From contig CACYQN010000003.1 of the NCBI GenBank assembly GCA_902776565.1, positions 1 through 64,000 on the forward strand: DNA of 64,000 nt, in the 5' to 3' direction. How positions within the stretch are numbered: the first letter of the stretch is position 1; each line of letters opens with the position of its first letter. The notes under the pieces were generated by a model. That model was not told the origin of the DNA. It searched no databases and was given only the letters and a program-made list of their open reading frames with translations. The stretch is from an uncultured Bacteroidia bacterium. GTDB lineage: Bacteria > Bacteroidota > Bacteroidia > Bacteroidales > ML635J-15. Shown in pieces: positions 9,176 through 17,555 of this stretch. The translations under genes were made by a program, and so were the position numbers.

Positions 9176-10426
9176 CTACTCTATCACGAACCTTGCCGTC
9201 TTACGGCTCTTCTGCGTCATATACACCTTGTGCCCCGAAATCATTCGGTTGATGGCTTCGTCGGTGTAGTAGCGGATGGTGATAAGCTGCAGGTTCTCGT
9301 TGTACTTCACAAAGTATTCCTTCTGCAAATCGGCGACAAGCGCATCGAAGTTGCGGTTGTTGGCATCGATGGAAGCCGAAAAGTCGATTGCCGAATTCTG
9401 CATCACATTCACCTTTACCTTGTACTTGGCAAACAGTCCGAAAATGTTGCTCATGTTCTCCTCCACGATGAACGAAAAGTCCTTCGGTGAAATCGAAATC
9501 AGCACCTGATTCTGCTTCAAGATGTACACTGGCACAAGGTCGAGATAGTAGTCCAATTTGCGTATTACGGTTCCTTTTGCCGACGGGTCCTTGAACGAGC
9601 GCACATACAGCGGAATGTTCTTGTTTTCGATAGGCTTGATGGTCTTGGGGTGGATGACCTTGGCTCCGTAGAATGCAAGTTCGATGGCTTCGTGGAACGA
9701 GATTTCGTCCAACTTCTCAGCAAAGTCGCACCAAGCCGGGTCAGCGTTCATAATGCCTGGCACATCCTTCCAGATTGTAACGCTTTCGGCATCAATGATA
9801 TGTGCAATCGACGAAGCCGAGTAGTCCGAACCCTCGCGTCCTAGCGTGGTGGTGTGGTGGCTGATGTCGCTACCGATGAAGCCTTGCGTTACAAAAACAT
9901 TGTTGTTTGCATCCGAAAATGCCTTGCGCACCTTCTTTTCCGAAAGTTTCCAGTCGATTTTCGCATCGCGGAAATTGGAGTCGGTGACCATATAGCGGCG
10001 TATGTCGATGAACTTGTTCTGTTTTCCCCTGTAGCGCAGGTATTCCGAGAAAATGGTAGTGCTGAGAAGTTCTCCGTACGATACGATGGAGTCGTACTCA
10101 AAATCGTAGTCGTCGGTTGGAATGCCGTCGATGCGTTCGGCAATTTCCTCGAAAAGCGCATTAAGCTTCTTGCATACCGTTTCGGTCTTGCCGCCAAAGG
10201 CTTCGGCTACATAGTCGAGATGGAACTTCTTGATGTTCTCGAACTCGACATTTTTCTGCTCGTAGCCGTTGAAATAGTAGTTGACGAGGCGTTCCAGATG
10301 GTTGGTTGTCTTGTCGATTGCCGAAACTACAATTACCAGTTCGTTTTCGTCCTTTATTATGTTATAGACATTCTCTATTGCCTGTGGCGTCTTTACCGAT
10401 GCACCGCCGAATTTATATACCTTCAT
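9176..10426 (-). CDS. lysC: Aspartate kinase (monofunctional)
   Basis: 416 aa. Phosphorylates L-aspartate with ATP, the first step to lysine/diaminopimelate, threonine and methionine. The N-terminal 'KVYKFGGASVK' is the aspartokinase signature (KFGG); 'TTTLGREGSDYSAS' is the conserved substrate/nucleotide loop. The last about 120 residues form the regulatory ACT-domain region typical of feedback-regulated aspartokinases. No homoserine dehydrogenase domain follows, so it is monofunctional. A -7 box 82 nt upstream predicts a leader of about 75 nt containing a 20-nt palindrome. The symbol is by family; which end product inhibits it cannot be read. Confidence 0.88.
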   Translation of the reverse strand: MKVYKFGGASVKTPQAIENVYNIIKDENELVIVVSAIDKTTNHLERLVNYYFNGYEQKNVEFENIKKFHLDYVAEAFGGKTETVCKKLNALFEEIAERIDGIPTDDYDFEYDSIVSYGELLSTTIFSEYLRYRGKQNKFIDIRRYMVTDSNFRDAKIDWKLSEKKVRKAFSDANNNVFVTQGFIGSDISHHTTTLGREGSDYSASSIAHIIDAESVTIWKDVPGIMNADPAWCDFAEKLDEISFHEAIELAFYGAKVIHPKTIKPIENKNIPLYVRSFKDPSAKGTVIRKLDYYLDLVPVYILKQNQVLISISPKDFSFIVEENMSNIFGLFAKYKVKVNVMQNSAIDFSASIDANNRNFDALVADLQKEYFVKYNENLQLITIRYYTDEAINRMISGHKVYMTQKSRKTARFVIE

Positions 10427-10459
10427 ACAATTTATTGTTTCTATGTTTCAAGTTTCTAG

Positions 10460-10479
10460 AAACGCGCCATGGCGCGTTT
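10460..10479. repeat. Dispersed palindrome, copy 2 (centre GCGCCATGGCGC), in lysC leader
   Basis: Perfect 20-nt palindrome AAACGCGCCATGGCGCGTTT in the predicted 5' leader of lysC, between its -7 box (10508) and start codon (10426). Same general form as copies at 3921, 41594 and 62508. Confidence 0.7.
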
Positions 10480-10507
10480 TTACATTGTAGTTTTTAGTTT
10501 TGTTCCA

Positions 10508-10515
10508 CAAAAATA
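10508..10515 (-). promoter_or_regulatory. -7 box (TATTTTTG) for lysC
   Basis: Exact TAnnTTTG on the minus strand, 82 nt upstream of the lysC start. Confidence 0.55.
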
Positions 10516-10754
10516 AGGTTGTTTTTTGTTTTTGCTACCATTAAAAGCAAAACATTATTCACAATTATTTGATAATAAAACCCTTTTGCAACAATGTTTT
10601 TATACAATGCCCAATATCCTCACAACACCAACCTATTATCTGCTGTTAACTCATTTTTAAAACTACTTAGCAACATGTTATCGGCAATATTTTACTTATA
10701 GTGTGTTGTTAAGTCTATTTTTTTATGGGTTAACAACAAGTTATATGTGTCGAT

Positions 10755-11321
10755 TTACAGACAGAATATTTTCGGTTTCCCGACCAGATGGTTCGTGTCG
10801 TCAAGCAAGGCGGCATTTGAGAAAACAATGCCGTTGCGTTCTACCGTGCCGTAGCCGTTGTGTGCGTGACCGAAAAGGTGGTAGCGTGGCTTAACCTGCA
10901 AAATTCGGTTTCGCAACGGGGCATTTCTCCAATGCACTCCAGCCGACTCGTCGAGTATCATAACTGGCGGTTCGTGGGTGACGACCACATCGGCATCGGC
11001 AGGAATCAGCTCTTCCGGATGGTTGTACGCCAGCCCGAAGAACTTGACACCATCGATTGTTACACTTCTGTCCTGCAGGAAATGGACATTGTCGGGCAGG
11101 TCTTCGATGTTTTCCGCATCCCAGAGGCAAAGGTCGTGGTTGCCAGTTACGAAAATCTTGTGCGGGTACGGCAGTTCTATCAGCCAGTTTAGAAAATCTA
11201 GCACCTCTTCCTCGGTGCCACTATTGCTGATGTCACCGCTATGAACGAGGACATCGGCAACAGGCAAATCCTTTATCTTTCGATGAAGACCGTGTGTGTC
11301 GGATAGATGGAGAAGTTTCAT
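10755..11321 (-). CDS. Calcineurin-like metallophosphoesterase
   Basis: 188 aa with all five metal-binding blocks of the calcineurin-like phosphoesterase family in order: SDTHG (7-11), SGDIS (28-32), TGNHD, VTHEPP and FGHAHNGYG. It should be a two-metal phosphomonoesterase or phosphodiesterase; substrate unknown. It resembles short MPPED-type proteins. It starts 12 nt after the stop of the putative endonuclease gene on the same strand and is probably co-transcribed with it, although its GC-richer sequence resembles the core genome more than that neighbour does. Confidence 0.85.
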   Translation of the reverse strand: MKLLHLSDTHGLHRKIKDLPVADVLVHSGDISNSGTEEEVLDFLNWLIELPYPHKIFVTGNHDLCLWDAENIEDLPDNVHFLQDRSVTIDGVKFFGLAYNHPEELIPADADVVVTHEPPVMILDESAGVHWRNAPLRNRILQVKPRYHLFGHAHNGYGTVERNGIVFSNAALLDDTNHLVGKPKIFCL

Positions 11322-11333
11322 ATCGTTTACAAA

Positions 11334-12350
11334 CTACAAGTATCTTTCAGTAATGTAATTCAAATAATCTCGGTGAGAATCTCCCAGTCTTTTACACAAG
11401 TTGCAAATGATTTCTTGATAAGTTGCGTGTCTAACTTTTATTTTTTGACTTGTAGCGTCCTCAATCGTTTTTCTAAAATCCTCTATTTCTTCTCTATGCA
11501 TATCCCCTTCAGTACCAAATGCGTCATACCACAAATAAACTAGAGTAATTTCTGTATTTTTTTCTTCAATATTGTTTTTCAACGAGTTTGTCGCGCCTAA
11601 AATATGCTTTACCAATTGTGCACCATCAAGATATTTGTAATCAAAAATATAACGACCTTCTTCCCATTCTTCTTTCCCATCTTTTTTTATCAATCTGCAT
11701 ATATTTTCTTTATTATCAATATTCAATGCTTTATAAATATCACAACCATTATAACTCCAAATTTTACTTTCGCTACAATACTTCTCCTTAAGGAAATTAC
11801 CCCTATGAGATGATGAATATGGTTCTGTAAATTTGCTCTCAAAAGCAAACAATTGTTTCTTGCCAGTTTTAGATTTGGTTCTAATAACTGCATCTAAATT
11901 TGGAACACCATAAGGAATCCCTGTTTCAAATTTTTCTTCAAACCTAATAGGCACTTGTATGTTTTTGTTTTTGTTTTCATATTCAAAATCAACAGGTATT
12001 ACATCTCCTTGATAATTATTACTAATAAGTTTACACGCCTTCAGAAAGTCTAATACTTTATTCTCATTTCCTATTGCAAAATATTGGAACACATTTACAC
12101 ACAATGCAGAAGAAGAAAATAAGGCTTTCATCTTTGCTGGTTCAGTATCGCCATCCTTTAATTCATTGCCACTTCCTCTTCTTATTTGTGCCTCTACGAT
12201 ATTAGACAACCCTTTACTATCTTTATCACAAAAAATATTGTTTTCTACTTCTTTACAATAAAATGGGTAATCTTTATTTAAATTTTCCTTACCAATGATT
12301 CTCTTTGCCCATTCCAGTTGGCGAGTCTTAATAATATCAATAGCTTTCAT
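11334..12350 (-). CDS. Putative PGN_0703-type restriction endonuclease (PD-(D/E)XK)
   Basis: 338 aa. A PD-(D/E)XK nuclease core is suggested by 'PNLDAVIRTKS' followed by 'LFAFESKFTEPY' (D...ExK spacing), and the overall sequence resembles the PGN_0703 family of putative restriction endonucleases of Bacteroidetes (recalled, not searched). No methyltransferase is adjacent. In-frame ATGs exist at 12398 and 12374, but a TAACTTTG box at 12384-12377 would place transcription start downstream of or at those, so ATG 12350 (preceded by AAAGGA) is preferred. The gene is clearly more AT-rich than its neighbours, suggesting horizontal acquisition. Confidence 0.6.
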   Translation of the reverse strand: MKAIDIIKTRQLEWAKRIIGKENLNKDYPFYCKEVENNIFCDKDSKGLSNIVEAQIRRGSGNELKDGDTEPAKMKALFSSSALCVNVFQYFAIGNENKVLDFLKACKLISNNYQGDVIPVDFEYENKNKNIQVPIRFEEKFETGIPYGVPNLDAVIRTKSKTGKKQLFAFESKFTEPYSSSHRGNFLKEKYCSESKIWSYNGCDIYKALNIDNKENICRLIKKDGKEEWEEGRYIFDYKYLDGAQLVKHILGATNSLKNNIEEKNTEITLVYLWYDAFGTEGDMHREEIEDFRKTIEDATSQKIKVRHATYQEIICNLCKRLGDSHRDYLNYITERYL

Positions 12351-12376
12351 CGTAAAATCCTTTAAATTATTCATAG

Positions 12377-12384
12377 CAAAGTTA
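12377..12384 (-). promoter_or_regulatory. -7 box (TAACTTTG) for the putative endonuclease
   Basis: Exact TAnnTTTG on the minus strand, 27 nt upstream of ATG 12350. It decides the start codon against the two upstream ATGs. Confidence 0.5.
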
Positions 12385-12458
12385 AAAACAAAATCCATCT
12401 AACTAAGTTCTTAATTCCTTTTTCTTTTCATTTTTCACTCTTTATCTTTGGTGTTATG

Positions 12459-12851
12459 CTATTCCCCATAATTTTTCTTCAATTTCGTTTTCTCCGTAAA
12501 ATACCAGTTGGCAACCGACTGCAATTCGTACTCGAGATATGTTCCCGGGGTAAACAGGTAATACGGACCTAAAAATTCGTTGAGAAACTTTTCTGCAGCT
12601 ACAAATTTTTCGTAATCAGTTTGCGCCTGATATATCGACTCCATTTTCTTCGACATCAACAAACCCATTACAAACTTTTCCTCTGGCGTCGCTTTCTCGT
12701 TGAGGGCATCACCGATTTTATACATCGCATCGCCAGCCAGTTTCATATACTGCTCCTCGTAGGGGGTAAGACTGCGTTCCTGCGCAAATAAATTCTGCAC
12801 GCCAAACAAGCTGAACGCTAAAACAACCAATAAACATTTTACTTCATTCAT
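12459..12851 (-). CDS. Small secreted protein of unknown function
   Basis: 130 aa. A signal peptide (about 1-24, ending LFAQ) is followed by a mainly helical, charged mature part rich in E, K, Y and A, with no recognised motif. The start at 12851 has an AAGGA-like site about 7 nt upstream. Base composition is similar to the core genome. The product is probably periplasmic; it lacks a lipobox and a T9SS sorting domain. Function unknown. Confidence 0.65.
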   Translation of the reverse strand: MNEVKCLLVVLAFSLFGVQNLFAQERSLTPYEEQYMKLAGDAMYKIGDALNEKATPEEKFVMGLLMSKKMESIYQAQTDYEKFVAAEKFLNEFLGPYYLFTPGTYLEYELQSVANWYFTEKTKLKKNYGE

Positions 12852-13255
12852 AAATTTATTCCTTTCAAAAGTTAAATAGTTAAAAAATCTTATCCCTATT
12901 CAATACGATTTTGAAATTTAAAACTCGGTCACGCGAGGCATTTTGGGGGCTTAAATGCCTATTTTTAGCAGATTTTTAAAATGTGAAATTATGTAGTTCT
13001 ATTGTACTAATTGCATTTTTACTAGCAAAAATTTATTGATAGAGTATAATATTTTTCAGGGATGCTAAAAATGCGTCTTTTTGAGCCTTTTTAGGGGCAA
13101 AAACAGCGAAAAACATACGACAAATTTTGTCGTAAAAAGGCAAATTCTTCGCGAAAACAGGAAAAATCGGGAAAAAACAGATTTTTTGAGGGTAGTAATG
13201 CTATGATTATTTTCAATAGCACTCCATTCTTTACACTCGCCAAAAACGACAAAAA

Positions 13256-13306
13256 TGCGCACTCCATTGCGCACATTTTGTAAAATATTGCGCAGTCTAT
13301 TGCGCA
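13256..13306 (+). promoter_or_regulatory. Four palindromic TGCGCA sites with 12-21-12 nt spacing
   Basis: TGCGCA starts at 13256, 13268, 13289 and 13301. The spacings 12, 21 and 12 nt are symmetrical. The last copies sit where a -33 element would be relative to the TACCTTTG box at 13323. This looks like an operator array for a dimeric regulator; the regulator is unknown. Confidence 0.55.
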
Positions 13307-13322
13307 GTTTTAAAAAAGTTTG

Positions 13323-13330
13323 TACCTTTG
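13323..13330 (+). promoter_or_regulatory. -7 box (TACCTTTG) for the DUF4143 ATPase
   Basis: Exact TAnnTTTG, 27 nt before ATG 13358. A possible TTG start at 13328 overlaps this box and is therefore unlikely. Confidence 0.65.
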
Positions 13331-13357
13331 CATTGTCAAAATATAGAATGCAGTTAT

Positions 13358-14536
13358 ATGAAAGCTTTGTTTACGACATCGAAAATGCTTGTGGAAAAGA
13401 CAGATACGGCATTTGTACGCTATCTGCACGACAAGATTCAGTGGGACGCACGATTGGTGGCAATACTGGGAGCGCGTGGAGTTGGCAAGACCACAATGCT
13501 GCTACAGCATATAAAAATGTACGACAACCTTGACGAATCGCTATATGTGATGGCCGATGACTTTTATTTTTCGCAGCACCGCCTGTTCGATTTGGCAATG
13601 TCGTTCTATAGGCAAGGCGGCAAAAGGTTGTATATCGACGAAATTCATAAATACAAGGGTTGGTCGAATGAGATAAAGAATATTTACGACATGATTCCCG
13701 ACCTGAAAGTCGTTTATACCGGCTCTTCTATTTTAGACCTTGAAAAAGGTGGCGCCGATTTAAGCCGCCGTAAACTTGAATACAAGCTGACTGGACTATC
13801 GTTTCGTGAATACATCAACATTTCCAAAGGTTGGAATCTTCCTGCCTATACGCTTGACGAGATTTTGCATGGCGATGTAAAGTTTCCTTTGGACAAGGCT
13901 CGACCAGTAGCATTGTTTGACCGCTATTTGCACGAAGGATATTATCCGTTTTTCAAAGAACAAAACTACGCTATGCGCCTGAACGGTGTGATAAAGCAAA
14001 TGGTTGAGTTTGACATACCCCAGTTTGCCGATATGACAGTTGCATCGGTGCAGAAACTAAAGAAACTGCTGTATGTATTGGCGCAGTCGGTGCCATTCAA
14101 GCCTAACTATGCCAACCTTGAGCGAGACCTTGAAATCCGTAGGAATACATTGCCTCAATATATGGCCTATTTGGAAAAGGCGGGAATTATAAGTGTATTG
14201 CCAGCCAAAGCACAAGGTATCAAGATGTTGCAAAAAATAGAAAAAGTATATCTTAACAATCCCAATATTGCATATTCGCTGTCGGAACAGGAACCGAATA
14301 TTGGCAGTATAAGGGAGTGCATATTCTTTGCCTGGTTGCAGACTATGCACCATATTACCGCATCGGATGTGTCGGACTTTGAAGTGGACGGTTATACCTT
14401 TGAAGTCGGAGGACATAACAAAGGCAAAGGTCAAATAGAGTCGGTGCCAAAAGGAAAGGGCTTTGTCGTAAAGGACAATGAAGAATATGCCTATAGAAAC
14501 GAAATTCCATTATGGATGTTCGGATTTGTTTACTAA
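13358..14536 (+). CDS. AAA_14/DUF4143 family ATPase
   Basis: 392 aa from ATG 13358. N-terminal P-loop ATPase domain with Walker A 'GARGVGKTT' and Walker B 'RLYIDEIHKY', then a helical middle and a C-terminal DUF4143 region with 'DFEVDGYTFEVGGHNKGKGQ', a PD-(D/E)XK-like fold without an obvious complete catalytic set. Such proteins are abundant and laterally mobile in Bacteroidetes; their role is unsettled. It stands alone, convergent with the AI-2E permease gene (39 nt between the stops), behind an unusual operator-like array. Confidence 0.8.
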   Translation: MKALFTTSKMLVEKTDTAFVRYLHDKIQWDARLVAILGARGVGKTTMLLQHIKMYDNLDESLYVMADDFYFSQHRLFDLAMSFYRQGGKRLYIDEIHKYKGWSNEIKNIYDMIPDLKVVYTGSSILDLEKGGADLSRRKLEYKLTGLSFREYINISKGWNLPAYTLDEILHGDVKFPLDKARPVALFDRYLHEGYYPFFKEQNYAMRLNGVIKQMVEFDIPQFADMTVASVQKLKKLLYVLAQSVPFKPNYANLERDLEIRRNTLPQYMAYLEKAGIISVLPAKAQGIKMLQKIEKVYLNNPNIAYSLSEQEPNIGSIRECIFFAWLQTMHHITASDVSDFEVDGYTFEVGGHNKGKGQIESVPKGKGFVVKDNEEYAYRNEIPLWMFGFVY

Positions 14537-14575
14537 AATCCCGAAGTGCTCGAACTGCTAAATTCTCAGCTGTAT

Positions 14576-15799
14576 CTATTCCTTTTTGTCCACAGCTGCC
14601 TGCTTGTTTGGTCTTCTCCTATAGTGCCGTCTGTTCGGACGCTTCTGTGGTGTGGCGCCGCTTGTAATATCCTTCGCTTTCTGCGGTTTTTCATCGTCGA
14701 TGCCACGCGTAAGCTTGCGGACAATCTTGTACTCCGACAGAAATTCCTTCGCCACCACGCGCAACACGGTATATACCGGAATTGCAAGCATCATTCCCAC
14801 TATGCCGTAGAGTGTTCCTGCCACAATTATCACAACGAAAATCTCGAGCGGATGGGCGTTTACGCTGCGCGAATAGAAGAACGGCTGGAAGACAAAGTCG
14901 TCGATGAGTCGCACCACTACAACCGTTATCAGCAAGCCGTAAATCTGCGGCATAGTGTAGGTGTAGAAGTCGAGGTTCACATTGGCGGCACCAATGAAAG
15001 CGATTCCGATTGCCGCGCCAATCCACGGTCCGATGTACGGGATAATGTTGAGGAATCCGCAGAGCATACCAATCAGCAGCGAAAGTCCAAAGTTCTGTCC
15101 GCAAATCAGCATTCCGATGGTTATCAATGTTGTAACCGACAGCATCTCGAAGAAAATACCGTGCAGGTAGTTCTTGATGAGCTTCGGAAGCTTGTCGAGG
15201 ATATGGGTTGCCTTTTCCTCGTAGCGAGTTGGCACAAGCGCCATAATCAGGCTGCGGAAAAGTTTGGTCTCCTTGAGGAAGAAATAGGTGAAAAATGTTA
15301 TCGAAAACAGCGACAAAAACAGCGCGATGGCAGTGCTTCCAATGTTGCCGGCAATGTTGCCGAGTGCCGAGAAGTTGATTACATCCTTTACATTGTCGAT
15401 AACTACCTCTTCGGTCGAAAATTCGGGCATTCCGAAGACGGGGTAGGAGCGGACAAACTCGTCGATTTTCTGTATAGGCTGGCTCAGACCTGCCTGCAGG
15501 CTTTCGATGTCGATGTTCTGGAACTGCGCTATCTGCGAACCTACAAACGGAATCGTCAGCACAACGAACAGCACCAGCACACCCCATATAAGTATGGTGG
15601 TTATCATTGCCGATACCCATCGTGGCATCTGGAAGCGTCCAAAATGAATCTTGTCGAGAAGCTTGACGATTGGACTCGAAATCGCTGCAATGAAACCCGA
15701 AATCAGCAGCCACCACACAATGTTGGAAAAGTAGATGCAGAACAGCACCAGAATTACCAACCCGATGAGTCCTATTATATATTTGCGATATTTTTCCAT
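14576..15799 (-). CDS. AI-2E family (PerM-like) transporter
   Basis: 407 aa integral membrane protein with about eight predicted transmembrane segments (pairs at the N-terminus and in the C-terminal half) and the family stretch 'GFLNIIPYIGPWIGA' (P.IGP). The family includes the AI-2 exporter TqsA and Na+/H+ antiporter-like proteins, so the substrate is not certain. The C-terminus is Lys/Arg-rich. Its start lies 1 nt after the stop of the NosR-like gene, so the two are translationally linked. Confidence 0.85.
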   Translation of the reverse strand: MEKYRKYIIGLIGLVILVLFCIYFSNIVWWLLISGFIAAISSPIVKLLDKIHFGRFQMPRWVSAMITTILIWGVLVLFVVLTIPFVGSQIAQFQNIDIESLQAGLSQPIQKIDEFVRSYPVFGMPEFSTEEVVIDNVKDVINFSALGNIAGNIGSTAIALFLSLFSITFFTYFFLKETKLFRSLIMALVPTRYEEKATHILDKLPKLIKNYLHGIFFEMLSVTTLITIGMLICGQNFGLSLLIGMLCGFLNIIPYIGPWIGAAIGIAFIGAANVNLDFYTYTMPQIYGLLITVVVVRLIDDFVFQPFFYSRSVNAHPLEIFVVIIVAGTLYGIVGMMLAIPVYTVLRVVAKEFLSEYKIVRKLTRGIDDEKPQKAKDITSGATPQKRPNRRHYRRRPNKQAAVDKKE

Positions 15800-15800
15800 T

Positions 15801-16997
15801 CTATTCTTTATTTGTATTTGAATCTTTTTCCTGCGAATTTTGTGCCGCTTTCTTCATGAAAAGCGAGAAAAATGCACCTGTCGGACAAAGGAAAGTACAC
15901 CACGGACGGTTTATGAATATCGAAAGCACAAGCATCACGCCTGCAAGTATCAGCACTGCCAATGAGGCAAACTGGAACTTGAATGCCGAGAAAGGCTCAA
16001 AGTTCTCGATGCTGATGTCGAGCGAAGTGCAAAGCAATGCACCAAGCACTACAAGCAGAACATAACGCAAGTAGCGCAGCCATTTTACAACCTTGGGCGA
16101 AATCTTCAGCTTGTGCTTGGGGTTTATTTTGCCGACAAGTTCCTGGCAAGCACCAAACGGACATACATACATGCAGTAGAACTGCTTGCCGAGGAAAAGC
16201 GGAGCCATAATTCCAGCCACAAGCACAATGAACAGGAATATTTCCATCTGCCAGTTAACGCCCGAAACAAGCCATGCCGACAATTTTGCAATGCTGATGA
16301 ACTGTCCGAGCCAAAAGCCAAGTATTCCGATTGATGCCAGCAGCAGTACGATGCGGAATTTCCTTGTCCGTTGCGGTTCCCAGAAGCAGAATCCAGCGAA
16401 CAGCAGGAATACCATCGAGGCGATGAATCCCACGAGGTTGCCCATATTCTCCGTTTCGGCAGAAGTTGTGGCACTGCCGACGTATGTTTCGAGGCGAATT
16501 CGTACCGATTTCGATATTGCCGAACTCGAGTAGGTTGCACCAGTCACAGCATCAACAACTTTTGCCTTTGCCTCGTCGGTCGAAAGTCCATTCCAGCTTT
16601 CGAGAAAACCTTTTGCCACTACGCGGTCGAGGAAGGATGGCGTTTCGTTGTTGTCGAGCAGATGTACTTTCTGCACCTTGTTGTCGGGCGAAAGCAGGAT
16701 TACGAGCGGAACATTTCCAGCATAGCCCTTTATGTCGGCACAGTACGGCATCGAGAAAAGCGCTTTGCCCACCAGTTTTTCCGACTTGTCGTAAAGCAGG
16801 TAGCAGTCGTTGTCTGCTGTGTATTCGTAGTACGAGAAATTTTCAACTATTTCGGCAAAGCAGGCTGTCGAGTCGCCAAGTTCAGTTATCTTTTCAGCCG
16901 ATTTTGTTCCTATCTCAATGTTGAACACCTTGCCCGATGTCAGGCATATTGCCACGGCAAAGACGAGAAGGATGGATATTTTTATAAGTCGATTCAT
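15801..16997 (-). CDS. NosR/PceC-like membrane protein: FMN-binding domain plus 4Fe-4S ferredoxin motifs
   Basis: 398 aa. After an N-terminal membrane anchor (about 1-22) comes a periplasmic FMN-binding domain with 'DAVTGATYSSSAI' (threonine of the GAT motif is the usual covalent flavin site). Five or so membrane segments follow, with two polyferredoxin-type motifs: 'CMYVCPFGACQ' and 'CTFLCPTGAFF', each of the CxxxCP form. This is the architecture of NosR/RnfG-NapH-type electron-transfer proteins that move electrons between the quinone pool or cytoplasm and periplasmic reductases. No nitrous-oxide reductase genes are nearby, so the partner is unknown. It lies 9 nt downstream of the YafQ-type toxin gene and 1 nt upstream of the permease gene. 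Confidence 0.8.
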   Translation of the reverse strand: MNRLIKISILLVFAVAICLTSGKVFNIEIGTKSAEKITELGDSTACFAEIVENFSYYEYTADNDCYLLYDKSEKLVGKALFSMPYCADIKGYAGNVPLVILLSPDNKVQKVHLLDNNETPSFLDRVVAKGFLESWNGLSTDEAKAKVVDAVTGATYSSSAISKSVRIRLETYVGSATTSAETENMGNLVGFIASMVFLLFAGFCFWEPQRTRKFRIVLLLASIGILGFWLGQFISIAKLSAWLVSGVNWQMEIFLFIVLVAGIMAPLFLGKQFYCMYVCPFGACQELVGKINPKHKLKISPKVVKWLRYLRYVLLVVLGALLCTSLDISIENFEPFSAFKFQFASLAVLILAGVMLVLSIFINRPWCTFLCPTGAFFSLFMKKAAQNSQEKDSNTNKE

Positions 16998-17006
16998 ATT
17001 ATAATT

Positions 17007-17288
17007 CTATTTTCCAAGTAGTTCTGAGTGAGAGTCAAGTCTATAGAGGTGTAGTATTTGCAATTCTCCGTCTTTCTTTGCATACAACAGCAGCCAATCG
17101 GGATTTACATGGCATTCGCGTACACCTTTCAGCCTGCCCTGAAGTTCGTGGTCATGATATTTCTCTGGCAAAGGAGTGTCCTCAATCAAGAGCCGAATCA
17201 CATTGTCAAGTTCAGCCTCATCTTTACCTTGTTTTCTTGCTTTCTTGAGGTCTTTTTTGTATTGTGTGGAATATACGATTTCTCTCAT
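17007..17288 (-). CDS. YafQ-type mRNA interferase toxin (RelE/ParE superfamily)
   Basis: 93 aa. Residues 'HDHELQGRLKGVRECHVNPDW' pattern (H-x-H...H..PDW, around residues 46-67) and a C-terminal 'LHLYRLDSHSELLG' with the conserved histidine match the YafQ family, which cleaves mRNA in the ribosomal A site. The start codon overlaps the antitoxin stop by 4 nt (ATGA-type coupling). Antitoxin first and toxin second is the usual type II order. Confidence 0.85.
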   Translation of the reverse strand: MREIVYSTQYKKDLKKARKQGKDEAELDNVIRLLIEDTPLPEKYHDHELQGRLKGVRECHVNPDWLLLYAKKDGELQILHLYRLDSHSELLGK

Positions 17289-17497
17289 AAGTTCCTTACG
17301 CTGTCCTTGTATTCCTCAAATGTCTTGCATCTTACACCCTTGCCACTTTTTATTTCCTCAATAGCTTCCAATGTGGCATCAATGGAATCATTTTCCTTTT
17401 CTTCAGTCTTGCGTTTCGCCCCATACTTTTCAAGCAATGCAATGAGATCCTGCATCAACTTGTTTCTTCCATCGTATTCAAGTGTTATCGTTGCCAT
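17285..17497 (-). CDS. RelB/DinJ-like antitoxin
   Basis: 70 aa. The N-terminal 'ATITLEYDGRNKLMQDLIALL' region fits a short beta strand plus helix DNA-binding end, followed by an acidic, lysine-rich toxin-binding tail. Identification rests mainly on its position and the 4-nt overlap with a clear YafQ-type toxin. A perfect -7 box lies 26 nt upstream. It is likely autoregulatory together with the toxin. Confidence 0.75.
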   Translation of the reverse strand: MATITLEYDGRNKLMQDLIALLEKYGAKRKTEEKENDSIDATLEAIEEIKSGKGVRCKTFEEYKDSVRNL

Positions 17498-17522
17498 ATT
17501 TTTCTCCCAGTTTATTTTGTTG

Positions 17523-17530
17523 CAAATTTA
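17523..17530 (-). promoter_or_regulatory. -7 box (TAAATTTG) for the toxin-antitoxin pair
   Basis: Exact TAnnTTTG on the minus strand, 26 nt upstream of the antitoxin start. With only 9 nt between toxin stop and the NosR-like start, it may also transcribe the NosR-like and AI-2E genes. Confidence 0.6.
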
Positions 17531-17555
17531 CATAACTTTTTCAAATATCACTCTG

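Larger units (their letters stand above)
10427..10754. other. Intergenic region with lysC promoter, palindrome and AT-rich spacer
   Basis: 328 nt between lysC and the metallophosphoesterase. It holds the lysC leader with its palindrome, the lysC promoter box and an AT-rich stretch with a 9-bp inverted repeat TGTTGTTAA / TTAACAACA (10704-10712 and 10730-10738) that could end the minus-strand metallophosphoesterase transcript. No gene seen. Confidence 0.6.
12852..13357. other. Non-coding region with hairpins and TGCGCA operator-like array
   Basis: About 500 nt without a supported gene. It contains an inverted repeat AGGCATTT / AAATGCCT (12936-12943 and 12953-12960), a palindrome TACGACAAATTTTGTCGTA (13116-13134), AT-rich sequence, and the array of TGCGCA sites next to the promoter of the following gene. 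Confidence 0.6.

Noticed and set aside
9230..10459. Several plus-strand frames within lysC, up to 201 codons
   Set aside because: All are antisense to aspartokinase with its complete signature and ACT region.
14546..15859. 437-codon plus-strand open frame over the AI-2E permease gene
   Set aside because: It is the antisense shadow of a clear membrane-transporter gene; its own translation is low in hydrophobic structure and matches nothing.
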